Positions 1 through 8,009 of a stretch of DNA of 25,581 nucleotides are shown piece after piece. Each line of letters opens with the position of its first letter. The first letter of the stretch is position 1. A program made the position numbers and the translations under genes. Under the pieces are notes generated by a model. The model made no database searches and had not been told where the DNA came from. It saw nothing but the letters and a program-made list of their open reading frames with translations. Origin of the DNA: Pseudomonadota bacterium (GTDB taxonomy: Bacteria > Pseudomonadota > Alphaproteobacteria > Acetobacterales > Acetobacteraceae); the NCBI GenBank assembly GCA_021784255.1, contig JAJXSZ010000007.1, forward strand, positions 1-25,581, in the 5' to 3' direction.

Positions 1-2
1 GG

Positions 3-278
3 CTGACGCGGCAGATGGCGATCGAGCTGGCGCCCTACGCGATCACCGCCAACTCGGTGGCGCCGGGGCCCGTCGAGACCGAGATGGCGCAGCGGCTCCA
101 TTCCGCCGAGGTGCGCGCCGCCTATCGTCGCCAGGTGCCGGCCGGGCGTTACGCGGCGCCGGAGGAGATCGCCGCGGCAGTGTCCTGGCTGGCCGCGCCG
201 GAGGCAGCCTACGTCACCGGCGTCGTGCTGCCGGTCGATGGTGGATTCCTGGCCGCCGGGATGCTGGAGGAAGCCTGA
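3..278 (+). CDS. SDR family oxidoreductase, C-terminal part (5' truncated by window)
   Basis: This is the last 91 codons of a short-chain dehydrogenase/reductase; the start and the nucleotide-binding half lie before the window. The visible part has the family's C-terminal landmarks. After the catalytic helix comes a stretch reading ITANSVAPGPVETEM, the usual segment lining the cofactor and substrate site. It is followed by a 'PEEIAAAVSWLAAPEAAYVTG' type helix and the terminal VLPVDGG motif that closes many SDR proteins. SDR enzymes carry out NAD(P)-dependent oxidoreduction of alcohols and carbonyls in the cytosol. The substrate cannot be deduced here because the catalytic Tyr/Lys and the Rossmann glycine motif are outside the window. 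It ends 16 bp before the rseP stop codon and is convergent with it. Family assignment is firm, substrate unknown. Confidence 0.9.
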   Translation: MTRQMAIELAPYAITANSVAPGPVETEMAQRLHSAEVRAAYRRQVPAGRYAAPEEIAAAVSWLAAPEAAYVTGVVLPVDGGFLAAGMLEEA

Positions 279-294
279 CCGCCGGCGGGCGGCG

Positions 295-1413
295 TCAGCC
301 GAGCAGGTGGCGGAACCAGGTGACGATCTGCAGCGCCTGGACGTCGTTCCACGTGGCGAAGACGAACACCAGCGCGATCAGGGCGAGCCCGGTCTTGAGG
401 CCCCATTCCTGCGCCTGCTGCGTGAGCGGGCGGCCGCGCACCGCCTCGAAGGCGAAGAACAGCAGGTGTCCGCCGTCGAGCACCGGGATCGGGAACAGGT
501 TGATCAGGCCCAGATTGACCGAGAGCAACCCGATCAGGGAGACGAAATTGGCAAAGCCCAGCTGCGCCGCCTGGCCGGAGATCACGGCGATGCGCAACGG
601 CCCGCCGAGGTCCTTCGCGCCGTGGCCGGAGACCATGCTGCTCACCGCGCGCAAGGTGGCCGAGGCGATGTTCCAGCTCGCCGCCACACTCTCGCGCAGG
701 GCGCCGGCCGGGCCCAGCCGCACCGCCTTGAAGACATTGGTGCCGATGCCGAGATAGCCGACCTTGCGGCCGCCTTCGTCGCGCGCGGCGGGGGTCGCCT
801 CGAGCGTGAGCTGCCGGCCGCCGCGCTCGATGGTGAAGGCGAGCGGCTGGCCGGCGTGGCGCGCGACCGCATGCTGCAGGGCGCTGAAGTCGGTGATGCT
901 GGTGCCGCCGATCGCGACGATCCGGTCGTCCTTGGCAAAGCCGGCGGCGGCGGCCGGCGACCCGGTGGCGACGGTGGAGACGACCGGCTGCGGGATTTCG
1001 CGGCCGGAGGCCATGAACAGCACCGTGAACACGAGGATGGCGAGCAGGAAATTGGCGATCGGTCCGGCGGCGACGACGGCGGCGCGCCGGGCGATGCTCT
1101 TTTCGTGGAAGGTGCGCCCGGCCATCCATGCGGAACGGACGTCCGGATCCGGCTCGTTGGGGTCGTGGCCGTGCAGCTTCACGTAGCCGCCGAGCGGGAT
1201 GCAGCCGATCTTCCAGATGGTGCCGGCGGAATCCTTCCACGACAGGATCGCCGGGCCGAACCCGACCGAGAAGGTCTCGACGAAGACCCCGACCGCGCGG
1301 GCGACGAAATAATGGCCGTACTCGTGCACGAACACGAGGATGCTGAGCAGGACGACAAACGGGATCAGGCTGCCGAGTGGCGGGGGCAGGCTGGCCAGGA
1401 CATGTTCGATCAA
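295..1413 (-). CDS. rseP: Site-2 intramembrane zinc metalloprotease RseP/MmpA
   Basis: This 372-residue inner-membrane protease of the M50 family would cut transmembrane segments of anti-sigma factors or similar substrates during envelope stress. The zinc motif HEYGH is at residues 30-34 in the first membrane segment. One PDZ-like region spans roughly 130-205, and the third zinc ligand is in VLDGG (D313) in a later membrane segment, next to NLFPIP. Further hydrophobic segments are near 110-135 and 340-355. E. coli RseP has two PDZ domains; only one is evident here, as in shorter alphaproteobacterial relatives. The start is TTG at 1413, overlapping the dxr stop as TTGA, with GGAG about 7 bases upstream. 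The first ATG nearby is out of frame. It is the last gene of the pyrH-frr-uppS-cdsA-dxr-rseP block, and bamA, its usual downstream neighbour, is missing. Confidence 0.95.
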   Translation of the reverse strand: MIEHVLASLPPPLGSLIPFVVLLSILVFVHEYGHYFVARAVGVFVETFSVGFGPAILSWKDSAGTIWKIGCIPLGGYVKLHGHDPNEPDPDVRSAWMAGRTFHEKSIARRAAVVAAGPIANFLLAILVFTVLFMASGREIPQPVVSTVATGSPAAAAGFAKDDRIVAIGGTSITDFSALQHAVARHAGQPLAFTIERGGRQLTLEATPAARDEGGRKVGYLGIGTNVFKAVRLGPAGALRESVAASWNIASATLRAVSSMVSGHGAKDLGGPLRIAVISGQAAQLGFANFVSLIGLLSVNLGLINLFPIPVLDGGHLLFFAFEAVRGRPLTQQAQEWGLKTGLALIALVFVFATWNDVQALQIVTWFRHLLG

Positions 1414-2567
1414 GCGGCTCTCCGACGACAGACTGGCAGGGCGGCCTCGCGCGCCATGGCGTCGAGCGCGAGGACCTGGGCGAGATCGTCGGCCCGGTGC
1501 GGGCCGATGGCTTCCAGCACTTCGGCGACGACGGCGGCGATGTCGAGGAAGCCGATGCGCCGCTCGAGGAAGGCGGCGACGGCGACCTCGTTGGCGGCAT
1601 TGAGGATGGCGGGCGCGCCGCCGCCGGCTTCCAGGGCCGCGCGCGCCAGGCGCAGCGCCGGGAACCGCTCGAGGTCGGGGGCGGCGAATTCCAGCGTGCC
1701 GGCGCGGGCGAGGTCGAGGCGGCGGGCCGGGGTGGCGATCCGCCCCGGCCAGGCCAGCGCATGGGCGATCGGCACCGTCATGTCCGGCGAGCCGAGCTGG
1801 GCGATGACGCTGCCGTCGCGCCAGCAGACCAGGCCGTGGACGATGGATTGCGGGTGCACCAGCACCTCGATCGCCGGCGAGGCGAGGTCGAACAGGCGCG
1901 CCGCCTCGATCACTTCGAGGCCCTTGTTCATCATCGTCGCCGAATCGATCGAGATCTTGGCGCCCATGGACCAGACCGGATGGCGCAGCGCGGTCTCCGG
2001 CGTGGCGCGCGCCATCGCCTCGTAGGGCGCGGTGCGGAACGGACCGCCCGAGGCGGTGAGGACGATTTTCTCGAGCGCGTCGCGCGGGCCCGTGGCGAGC
2101 GCCTGGAAGATCGCGTTGTGCTCCGAATCGACCGGCAGCAGCGTCGCCCCGGCGTCGCGCACCGCCGCAAGCATGACCTCGCCCGCACAGACCAGCGCCT
2201 CCTTGTTGGCCAGCGCCACGGCCCCGCCGCGGCGGATCGCTGCGAGCGTCGGGCGCAGGCCGGCGGCGCCGGTGATGGCCGCCATGGTCCAGTCCGCCGG
2301 TATCGCGGCGGCCTCGCAGATCGCCTCCGGCCCGGCGTCGGCGCGGATGGCGGTTCCCGCCAGGGCCGCGGCCAGCGCCTTGTACTGCGCGGGATTGCCG
2401 ATGACGGCACGCTCCGCCCCGAAGGCGATCGCCTGTTCGGCGAGCAGCGCCGCGTTGTTGCCGGCGGTGAGCGCACGCACCCGATAGGCATCCCTGTCCC
2501 CGGCGAGGAGAGCCAGGGTCTGGGTGCCGACGCTACCGGTCGAGCCGAGGACGGAAACGGTCTTCAT
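1410..2567 (-). CDS. dxr: 1-deoxy-D-xylulose-5-phosphate reductoisomerase
   Basis: Dxr converts 1-deoxy-D-xylulose 5-phosphate to 2-C-methyl-D-erythritol 4-phosphate with NADPH, the first committed step of the MEP isoprenoid pathway. The 385-residue length is normal. The N-terminus has the NADPH fold motif GSTGSVG (8-14). The signature NKEAL is at 121-125. The metal and substrate site DSEHN begins at D147, followed by ASGGPFR near 172-178. The flexible-loop and metal region MGAKISIDSATMMNKGLE starts near 201. All expected catalytic segments are present. The start is ATG at 2567 with only a weak ribosome binding site. The gene follows cdsA after 61 bp and overlaps rseP by four bases, indicating translational coupling. 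It feeds precursors toward UppS two genes upstream. Confidence 0.97.
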   Translation of the reverse strand: MKTVSVLGSTGSVGTQTLALLAGDRDAYRVRALTAGNNAALLAEQAIAFGAERAVIGNPAQYKALAAALAGTAIRADAGPEAICEAAAIPADWTMAAITGAAGLRPTLAAIRRGGAVALANKEALVCAGEVMLAAVRDAGATLLPVDSEHNAIFQALATGPRDALEKIVLTASGGPFRTAPYEAMARATPETALRHPVWSMGAKISIDSATMMNKGLEVIEAARLFDLASPAIEVLVHPQSIVHGLVCWRDGSVIAQLGSPDMTVPIAHALAWPGRIATPARRLDLARAGTLEFAAPDLERFPALRLARAALEAGGGAPAILNAANEVAVAAFLERRIGFLDIAAVVAEVLEAIGPHRADDLAQVLALDAMAREAALPVCRRRAA

Positions 2568-2628
2568 CGTGTGGCGATTCTCATCTGGCGGTCCTGTCTC
2601 GCGGCGCGGGAGATGCCTTTACCCTCTG

Positions 2629-3441
2629 TTAGCGCCAGAGCACTACTCCGTTTCCCGTCGTCACCGCCATCAGCCCCATCGCCGTGGCCGCCGCCAGCAA
2701 TCCGTCCACCCGGTCGAACACGCCGCCGTGTCCGGGGATGAGCGCGCCGGAATCCTTGACCCCGCAATGGCGCTTCAGCGCGCTTTCGGCCAAGTCGCCC
2801 AGTTGTGCGACCAGCCCCAGAAGCGACGCAAGCGCGAAGGCGTGCAGATTTGTCGGTCGGGCCAGAACGGCGGCGGCGGCATAGCCTGCCAGGCCGGCGG
2901 CGAGGAGCCCGCCCGCGGCCCCCGACCAGGTCTTGCCCGGCGAGATCGCAGGCGCCAGGCGCGGCCCGCCGACGAGCCGGCCGACGAGGTAGGCGCCGAT
3001 ATCGGATGACCAGACGATAAGTAGCAAATACAATATGTTGTCGAACCCGGCTGAGCCAAGGCGCAGCCAGATCAGCACCACCGCCGGCGGGCCGATGGCG
3101 AGCAGCCCGAGGGCCGGGGCGAGCCGGCGGAACCAGAAATAATGCAGCAGCGCGACGCCGATCAGCCCGCTCGCCAGCGCCGGTGGCGCCGCGCCGCGCA
3201 GCAGCAGCGCGACGACCACGCCGATGCCCAGAACCGTGGTTGCCGCGGCATGGATCGGCGTGCGCAGCATGCGCGCCCACTCCCAGGCCAGGCCGGCGGC
3301 GCCGACCGCGACGAGCGCGATCCAGGCCGCGCCGCCATACCAGAGACAGGCGAGGGTCGCGGGCGCCAGCACGGCGGCGGAGACGCTACGGTGCGCGAGA
3401 TCGCGCCAGCGCCCCGCTCCCTGGACGGGCGGGCGGGACAC
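2629..3441 (-). CDS. cdsA: Phosphatidate cytidylyltransferase (CDP-diglyceride synthase)
   Basis: CdsA makes CDP-diacylglycerol from phosphatidate and CTP in the inner membrane, the branch point for all phospholipids. The protein is almost entirely hydrophobic, with about seven or eight membrane segments. It carries the full family signature near the C-terminus: DLAESALKR, then KDSGALIPGHGG, then FDRVD, with the metal-binding aspartates. I chose the GTG at 3441 as start because it lies 11 bp after the uppS stop and gives a 270-residue protein of normal size. The longer reading frame reaches back to 3540 but overlaps uppS and adds an Arg/Pro-rich, non-membrane leader. No strong ribosome binding site precedes the GTG, so the exact start is uncertain. 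A cluster of rare codons lies at 3019-3036 (see findings). Confidence 0.93.
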   Translation of the reverse strand: MSRPPVQGAGRWRDLAHRSVSAAVLAPATLACLWYGGAAWIALVAVGAAGLAWEWARMLRTPIHAAATTVLGIGVVVALLLRGAAPPALASGLIGVALLHYFWFRRLAPALGLLAIGPPAVVLIWLRLGSAGFDNILYLLLIVWSSDIGAYLVGRLVGGPRLAPAISPGKTWSGAAGGLLAAGLAGYAAAAVLARPTNLHAFALASLLGLVAQLGDLAESALKRHCGVKDSGALIPGHGGVFDRVDGLLAAATAMGLMAVTTGNGVVLWR

Positions 3442-3452
3442 GGCGGGGGCGA

Positions 3453-4202
3453 TCAACCGGCGCGCGCGCCGAAGCGGCGTTCGCGGCGGGCGAACTCGGC
3501 CAGCGCCCCGGCGAAATGGCGTTCCCCGAAATCCGGCCACATCACGTCGAGGAACAGCAATTCCGCGTAGGCGGACTGCCAGAGCAGGAAGTTGGACAGG
3601 CGCTGCTCGCCGGAGGTGCGGATGACCAGGTCCGGGTCCGGCATGCCCTCGGTGGACAGCAGCGAGGTGAAGCTCGATTCGTCGAGGTCGGCGGGATCGA
3701 GCCGGCCGGCGGCCGCGGCCTCGGCGACCGCGCGGGCGGCCGCGACGATCTCGTCGCGCGCGCCATAGGAGAGGGCGACGACGAGGGTGAGGCGGCGGTT
3801 GGCCTGGGTCAGTTCCTCGCCGGCGGCCAGGTCGGCGCGGATTTCCGGCGCGAAGCGGTTGCGGTCGCCGATGAAACGCAGCCGCACCCCCTGGCGCGCC
3901 AGCTCCGCCATCTCGGCGCGCACGAAGTGGCGCAGCAGGCCGGTGAGGTCGAGCACCTCGTCGGGCGGGCGGCGCCAGTTCTCCGAGGAGAAGGCATAGA
4001 GCGTCAGCCAGCCGACCCCTTGCTGGATGGCGGCGCGGACGGTGCGGCGCACCGCCTCGACGCCGGCACGATGGCCGGCGAGCCGTGGCAGGCCGCGCGA
4101 GCGCGCCCAGCGGCGGTTGCCGTCCATGATGATGGCGACGTGGCGCGGCGCCGGTGGCGCGTCGGCGGGTACCGCGGCGGCGGTCTGGGTCAGCACGCTC
4201 AT
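3453..4202 (-). CDS. uppS: Undecaprenyl diphosphate synthase (cis-prenyltransferase)
   Basis: UppS adds isopentenyl diphosphate units in cis configuration to farnesyl diphosphate, giving the C55 lipid carrier for peptidoglycan and other cell-surface polymers. The 249-residue protein has the substrate and Mg site [10 protein letters not shown] with the key aspartate at D27. It also has the central [11 protein letters not shown] segment and the C-terminal [11 protein letters not shown] motif (R195, S197, E199, R201) that binds the isopentenyl diphosphate. It ends with the conserved FLDVMWPDF region. The first 20 residues are Ala/Pro-rich and poorly conserved, but the ATG at 4202 is a natural start. 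It sits 52 bp downstream of frr and 11 bp upstream of cdsA in the same operon. Confidence 0.97.
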   Translation of the reverse strand: MSVLTQTAAAVPADAPPAPRHVAIIMDGNRRWARSRGLPRLAGHRAGVEAVRRTVRAAIQQGVGWLTLYAFSSENWRRPPDEVLDLTGLLRHFVRAEMAELARQGVRLRFIGDRNRFAPEIRADLAAGEELTQANRRLTLVVALSYGARDEIVAAARAVAEAAAAGRLDPADLDESSFTSLLSTEGMPDPDLVIRTSGEQRLSNFLLWQSAYAELLFLDVMWPDFGERHFAGALAEFARRERRFGARAG

Positions 4203-4254
4203 GCGCGTCGATCCACGGCAGGCGGCAAGGCTGTGCGGGAACGCGGCGTGCGGA

Positions 4255-4812
4255 TCATACCTGGACGATCTCGCGGTCTTTTTCGGCCAGCGCGTCGTCG
4301 ATGCGCTTGATCATCGCATCGGTCAGCTTCTGCACCTCCTCCGACCAGTGCTTGCCCTCGTCCTCCGAAATTCCCTTCTTTTCCGCGAGCTTGATGCGGT
4401 CCATGCCGTCGCGGCGCACACCGCGGACGGCGACCTTGGCCGCCTCGGCGTATTTGTGGGCAGCGCGCGACAGCTCGATGCGGCGCTCGCCGGTGAGCTG
4501 GGGGATCGGCACGCGGACGAGCTGGCCGTCGGAGGACGGGTTGAGGCCGAGCCCGGCGTCGCGGATCGCCTTCTCGACATGCGAGACCAGGCTGCGGTCC
4601 CATACCTGCACGGTGATCATCCGCGGCTCCGGGACGGCCACCGTGGCGACCTGGTTCAGCGGCGTCATCGTGCCATAGGCCTCGACGCGCACCGGCTCGA
4701 GCAGCGCCGGCGAGGCGCGGCCCGAACGCAGGCCGGCGAACTCGTGGCGCAGGGTTTCAATGGCCTGGTCCATCCGGCGCGTGAGGTCTTGCTTCAGCGA
4801 GGTGAGGTCCAA
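4255..4812 (-). CDS. frr: Ribosome recycling factor
   Basis: RRF splits post-termination ribosomes together with EF-G. The 185-residue length and the sequence match the family. The N-terminal helix has [16 protein letters not shown], followed by the loop domain beginning near [13 protein letters not shown]. The C-terminal helix contains [13 protein letters not shown] and a Lys/Glu-rich end. The start codon is TTG at 4812, giving an N-terminus that aligns with typical RRF starts; GGAG lies about 8 bases upstream. The first in-frame ATG is 13 codons later and would cut into the first helix. The 47-bp gap to pyrH contains TATATAT on the minus strand (4831-4837), which could be an internal promoter element, but no convincing -35 was seen. 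Confidence 0.96.
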   Translation of the reverse strand: MDLTSLKQDLTRRMDQAIETLRHEFAGLRSGRASPALLEPVRVEAYGTMTPLNQVATVAVPEPRMITVQVWDRSLVSHVEKAIRDAGLGLNPSSDGQLVRVPIPQLTGERRIELSRAAHKYAEAAKVAVRGVRRDGMDRIKLAEKKGISEDEGKHWSEEVQKLTDAMIKRIDDALAEKDREIVQV

Positions 4813-4859
4813 GGTCGAGGCTCCGGCAGGATATATAGGGGGTGGTAGCGTGAGCGGGG

Positions 4860-5600
4860 TTACGCGGGTTCGAGAATTGTTGTGAACCTTCCTTCACCTC
4901 GCATCACGCTGGCAAAGGCACCCGGGGCATTGATGTTGAAGACGACGATCGGCAGGTGGTTCTCGCGCGCCAGCGAGACCGCCGAGGCGTCCATCACCGA
5001 GAGGTCGCGCGAGAGGACATCCAGGTAGGTGAGCTGCTCGTAACGCTCGGCAGCGCCGTCCTTGCGCGGGTCGGCCGAGTAGACGCCGTCCACCTGCGTG
5101 CCCTTGAGCAGGGCGTCGCAGTTCATCTCGGCGGCGCGCAGGGCGGCCGCGGTGTCGGTGGTGAAGAACGGGTTGCCGGTGCCGGCGGCGAAGATGACGA
5201 CCCGGCCCTTTTCCATGTGCCGCTCGGCGCGGCGGCGGATATAGGGCTCGCAGACGCTGGCCATCGGGATCGCCGACTGCACGCGGGTGGCGACGCCGCG
5301 CTGCTCGAGCGCGCTCTGCATGGCGAGCGCGTTCATCACCGTCGCCAGCATGCCCATGTAATCGGCCTGGGCGCGGTCCATGCCGGCGGCCGCGGCGGAG
5401 ACGCCGCGGAAGATATTGCCGCCGCCGATGACGATGCAGACCTCGGAACCGCTGGCCACGACATCGCCGATATCGGCGGCGATGCGGCTGACGGTCTCGG
5501 TGTCGAGGCCATAGTCGCGCCGGCCCATCAGCGCTTCGCCGGAGAGCTTGAGCAGGACGCGCTTATAGGGAGCGGCGCGCGGGTTGGGGGCGGAGGGCAT
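4860..5600 (-). CDS. pyrH: UMP kinase (uridylate kinase)
   Basis: PyrH phosphorylates UMP to UDP with ATP; it is cytosolic, hexameric and normally essential. Family motifs are clear: the N-terminal [13 protein letters not shown], the nucleotide loop GGGNIFRG, and the [17 protein letters not shown] segment that binds UMP. The preferred start is the ATG at 5600, giving 246 residues with a short Pro/Ala leader before KRVLLKLSG. An upstream in-frame TTG at 5630 would add 10 residues but would overlap the candidate -10 element at 5629-5634. It leads the frr-uppS-cdsA-dxr-rseP block. In most alphaproteobacteria rpsB and tsf would lie directly upstream; here kynU, in the same direction, precedes it after 89 bp. 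Confidence 0.96.
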   Translation of the reverse strand: MPSAPNPRAAPYKRVLLKLSGEALMGRRDYGLDTETVSRIAADIGDVVASGSEVCIVIGGGNIFRGVSAAAAGMDRAQADYMGMLATVMNALAMQSALEQRGVATRVQSAIPMASVCEPYIRRRAERHMEKGRVVIFAAGTGNPFFTTDTAAALRAAEMNCDALLKGTQVDGVYSADPRKDGAAERYEQLTYLDVLSRDLSVMDASAVSLARENHLPIVVFNINAPGAFASVMRGEGRFTTILEPA

Positions 5601-5628
5601 GGGTTCGTTGCGATTCGGGGGTGCGCGC

Positions 5629-5657
5629 AACCTATCGGGGCCGGACGCGCCTCACAA
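5629..5657 (-). promoter_or_regulatory. Candidate sigma-70-type promoter for the pyrH operon
   Basis: On the minus strand, TTGTGA (5657-5652) and TAGGTT (5634-5629) are separated by exactly 17 bases. They match the -35 consensus at four of six positions and the -10 at three of six. The position would place a start of transcription about 20 bases before the pyrH ATG. The gap also separates a probably regulated catabolic operon (ending in kynU) from essential genes, so an independent promoter here is expected. The assignment is by eye only. Confidence 0.35.
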
Positions 5658-5689
5658 GGGAAAGGATGCCGCGTCGCCGGCGCCGCCCC

Positions 5690-6940
5690 TCAGGTGACCG
5701 CGCGGCGGGCCTCGTAGCGCGGGTCGCGCCAGGCGCCGGTGGCGAGGATGTCGCGCAGCACCTCGACCGCGTCCCACAACTCGGCATGGCGCAGATAAAG
5801 CGGGGTGATGCCGAAGCGCAGCACGTCCGGGGCCCGGAAATCGCCGATGACGCCGCGGGCGATCAGCGCCTGCATGATTGGCCAGGCGGATTCGTGGCGC
5901 AGCGAGACCTGGCTGCCGCGCCGCTGGCCGTCCCGCGGGGTGACGATGGCGAGGCCGTGGCCGGCGCAGCGCTCCTCGACCAGGCGCATGAACAGGGCGG
6001 TCTGGGCCAGCGACTTGGCCCGGACCTGGTCGATTGGGGCCTCCAGCGCGATGTCCACGCCGCATTCGAGGCTGGCAAGGCTCAGCACCGGGGGCGTGCC
6101 GACGGCGGCGGCGGCGATGCCCGGGGCCGGGCGGAAGCCCGGCTCGAAGGCGAAGGGCGCGGCATGCGCGAGCCAGCCCGTGATCGGGTAGCGGATCTGC
6201 GCCTGCAACGCCGGGGCGACGTGCAGGAAGGCGGGGGCACCTGGGCCGCCATTGAGGAATTTGTAGCCGCAGCCGACGGCGAGGTCCGCCCCCGCGGCGG
6301 CGAGCGCGAGCGGTACCGCGCCGGCGGAATGGGCGAGGTCCCACAGCGCCAGCGCGCCCCTGGCGTGGGCCTGCGCGGTGAGCGCGGCCATGTCGTGCAT
6401 CGCGCCGGTATGGTAGTTGACATGGGTGAGCATCATCACCGCGACGTTCTCATCGAGGGCCGCGGGGATGTCCGCGGCCGCGACGCTGCGCAGCTCGTGG
6501 CCATCACCGCGCAGGGCGGCGAGGCCCTGGGCGATGTAGAGGTCGGTCGGGAAATTGCCTTCCTCGGACAGGATGATGCGCCGGCCCGGGCGCAGGCGCA
6601 GCGCCGCCGCGAGCAGCTTGAACAGGTTCACCGAGGTCGAGTCGGCGACCATGGTGCTGGCGGGTGCCGCGCCGATGATCCGGCCGATCTTCTCGCCGAT
6701 CCGCGGCGCGAGGTCGATCCAGCCGGCGTCGTTCCAGGACCGGATCAGCCCCTCGGCCCATTCCCGCCCGGCCACCTCGCCGACGCGCCGGGCCGCGGCT
6801 CGCGGCATCGCGCCCAGCGAGTTGCCGTCGAGATAGACGAGGCCGGCGGGCAGCACGAAACGGTCGCGGAACCGCGCGAGCGGATCGGCGACGTCGCGCG
6901 CCGCCAGTCCTTCGCGCGTGATCGTTTCGTCTGCCGTCAC
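5690..6940 (-). CDS. kynU: Kynureninase
   Basis: This PLP-dependent enzyme (aspartate aminotransferase fold) cleaves kynurenine or 3-hydroxykynurenine to anthranilate or 3-hydroxyanthranilate plus alanine. Length is 416 residues, exactly typical. Landmarks are VYLDGNSLGAMP near 35-46, the phosphate-binding ADSTSVNLFK around 100-108, and the PLP-ring aspartate in WDLAHSAGA (D201). The Schiff-base lysine is in GYKFLNGGPG (K227). A GTG start at 6940 overlaps the preceding gene's TGA as GTGA. A longer open frame continues upstream to 7765 but lies antisense-free inside the dehydrogenase gene and has no kynureninase homology. It is translationally coupled to the hydroxyacid dehydrogenase gene. No kynA (tryptophan dioxygenase) or kynB (formamidase) is visible, so its kynurenine source is not local. 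Confidence 0.95.
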   Translation of the reverse strand: MTADETITREGLAARDVADPLARFRDRFVLPAGLVYLDGNSLGAMPRAAARRVGEVAGREWAEGLIRSWNDAGWIDLAPRIGEKIGRIIGAAPASTMVADSTSVNLFKLLAAALRLRPGRRIILSEEGNFPTDLYIAQGLAALRGDGHELRSVAAADIPAALDENVAVMMLTHVNYHTGAMHDMAALTAQAHARGALALWDLAHSAGAVPLALAAAGADLAVGCGYKFLNGGPGAPAFLHVAPALQAQIRYPITGWLAHAAPFAFEPGFRPAPGIAAAAVGTPPVLSLASLECGVDIALEAPIDQVRAKSLAQTALFMRLVEERCAGHGLAIVTPRDGQRRGSQVSLRHESAWPIMQALIARGVIGDFRAPDVLRFGITPLYLRHAELWDAVEVLRDILATGAWRDPRYEARRAVT

Positions 6941-7983
6941 GAATTCGGCCCACGTTCCATCGAGAAGGGCTGCCAGCGGCGCAGCGCGCCCCGGGCCAGC
7001 ACCGTCGGGTTGACGCAGCTCATCGGCCAGCGGCCCGAGAGGACCAGTGCCAACTCCTGGCCGACGCGGCGGCGGCGGGCGGGATCGAAGCGCGCCGAGG
7101 CCGAGGCGTTGTGCGGCGATAGGGTGACGTTCCTCATCTGCAACAACGGGTTGTCCTGGCGCGGCGGCTCGGTCGCCAGCACGTCCAGGCCCGCGCCGGC
7201 AATCCAGCCCTGCTGCAGGGCGGTGATGAGGGCGGCCTCGTCCACCGTCGGCCCGCGGCCGGTGTTGATGAAGATGGCGCTGGGCTTCATCAGGCGGAAA
7301 TGCTGCTCCTTCAGCATGCCCTCGGCCTCGGGCGTTGCCGGGGCGTGCATGGAGACGAAGTCGGAGTTGCGCAGCACGTCCTCGAGCGTCGCCGGCTCGA
7401 CGCCGTATTGCGGCATCACCAGCTCCTCGACGAACGGGTCGTAGGCGATGAGGCGCAGGCCGAAGGGCCTGGCGCGCAACGCGGTGGCACGCGCGGTATG
7501 GCCGAAGGCGATGAAGCCGAGCGTGCTGCCCATGAGGCGCGGAATCTGCAGCAGTTGCGGGCGGCCTTCGCGCCAGCGACCGTCGCGCACCATGCGGTCC
7601 TGCTCGATGACGCGGCGATGCGACGCGAGCAGCAGCGCCATGGCGTGGTCGGCCACTTCCTCGATGAAGGTGTCGGGGCAGTTGGTGACGGGAAACCCAC
7701 GCGCGGTGGCGGCGGCGACGTCCACGTAATCGACGCCGACGGTGCCGAGGATGATGCCGCGGCATTTTTCCGGCAGCGCCTCGATCATCGCCCGGGTGAA
7801 TTTCATGCCCTTGGCATAGATCGCGTCGGCATCGCCGCAGCCGGCGATGAAGCCGGCCTCATCGGCGGGCACCTCGACGATCTCCGCATCCATGCCCGCG
7901 AGGGCCTCCAATTCGAAATCGTAACCGCCGCCGCTCACGCTGAAGCTCACGCCCGCGGGGGTAACGATCCTGTACTTGGCCAT
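6937..7983 (-). CDS. D-2-hydroxyacid dehydrogenase family protein with atypical NAD-binding loop
   Basis: This 348-residue protein has the two-domain architecture of D-isomer-specific 2-hydroxyacid dehydrogenases, which interconvert 2-keto acids and D-2-hydroxy acids with NAD(P)H. The catalytic triad is present: R243 in NTGRGP, E272 in ATEPP and H291 in LSPHN. The substrate-loop motif GTVGVDYVDV is near 80-89. The Rossmann loop normally reads GxGxxG, but here the aligned residues are A159-F-G161-H-T-A164, so two of the three glycines are alanine. The acidic residue after strand 2 is D182, which favours NAD over NADP by general family rules. ATG at 7983 has CGGAG upstream. It lies between an enolase-superfamily gene and kynU in one operon. 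The substrate is unknown; the family assignment is firm. Confidence 0.9.
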   Translation of the reverse strand: MAKYRIVTPAGVSFSVSGGGYDFELEALAGMDAEIVEVPADEAGFIAGCGDADAIYAKGMKFTRAMIEALPEKCRGIILGTVGVDYVDVAAATARGFPVTNCPDTFIEEVADHAMALLLASHRRVIEQDRMVRDGRWREGRPQLLQIPRLMGSTLGFIAFGHTARATALRARPFGLRLIAYDPFVEELVMPQYGVEPATLEDVLRNSDFVSMHAPATPEAEGMLKEQHFRLMKPSAIFINTGRGPTVDEAALITALQQGWIAGAGLDVLATEPPRQDNPLLQMRNVTLSPHNASASARFDPARRRRVGQELALVLSGRWPMSCVNPTVLARGALRRWQPFSMERGPNS

Positions 7984-8009
7984 TGGGTCTGTTCTCCGTT
8001 GTAGACGCT

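Noticed and set aside
279..294. Bidirectional terminator between the partial SDR gene and rseP
   Set aside because: CCGCC/GGCGG can pair, but the 16-bp gap is uniformly G/C and such pairing is expected by chance.
2568..2628. Promoter for dxr in the 61-bp gap after cdsA
   Set aside because: No pair of hexamers with proper spacing could be identified; the operon arrangement does not require one.
238..2741. Long plus-strand frames over rseP and dxr
   Set aside because: They are antisense to two clearly conserved genes and have low-complexity Arg/Asp/Gly composition without domains.
5690..7765. A single long open frame suggesting a fusion of kynureninase with an upstream 275-residue domain
   Set aside because: The upstream part lies in another frame of the hydroxyacid dehydrogenase gene, is Arg/Pro-rich and shows no domain; the GTG at 6940 gives a normal kynureninase.
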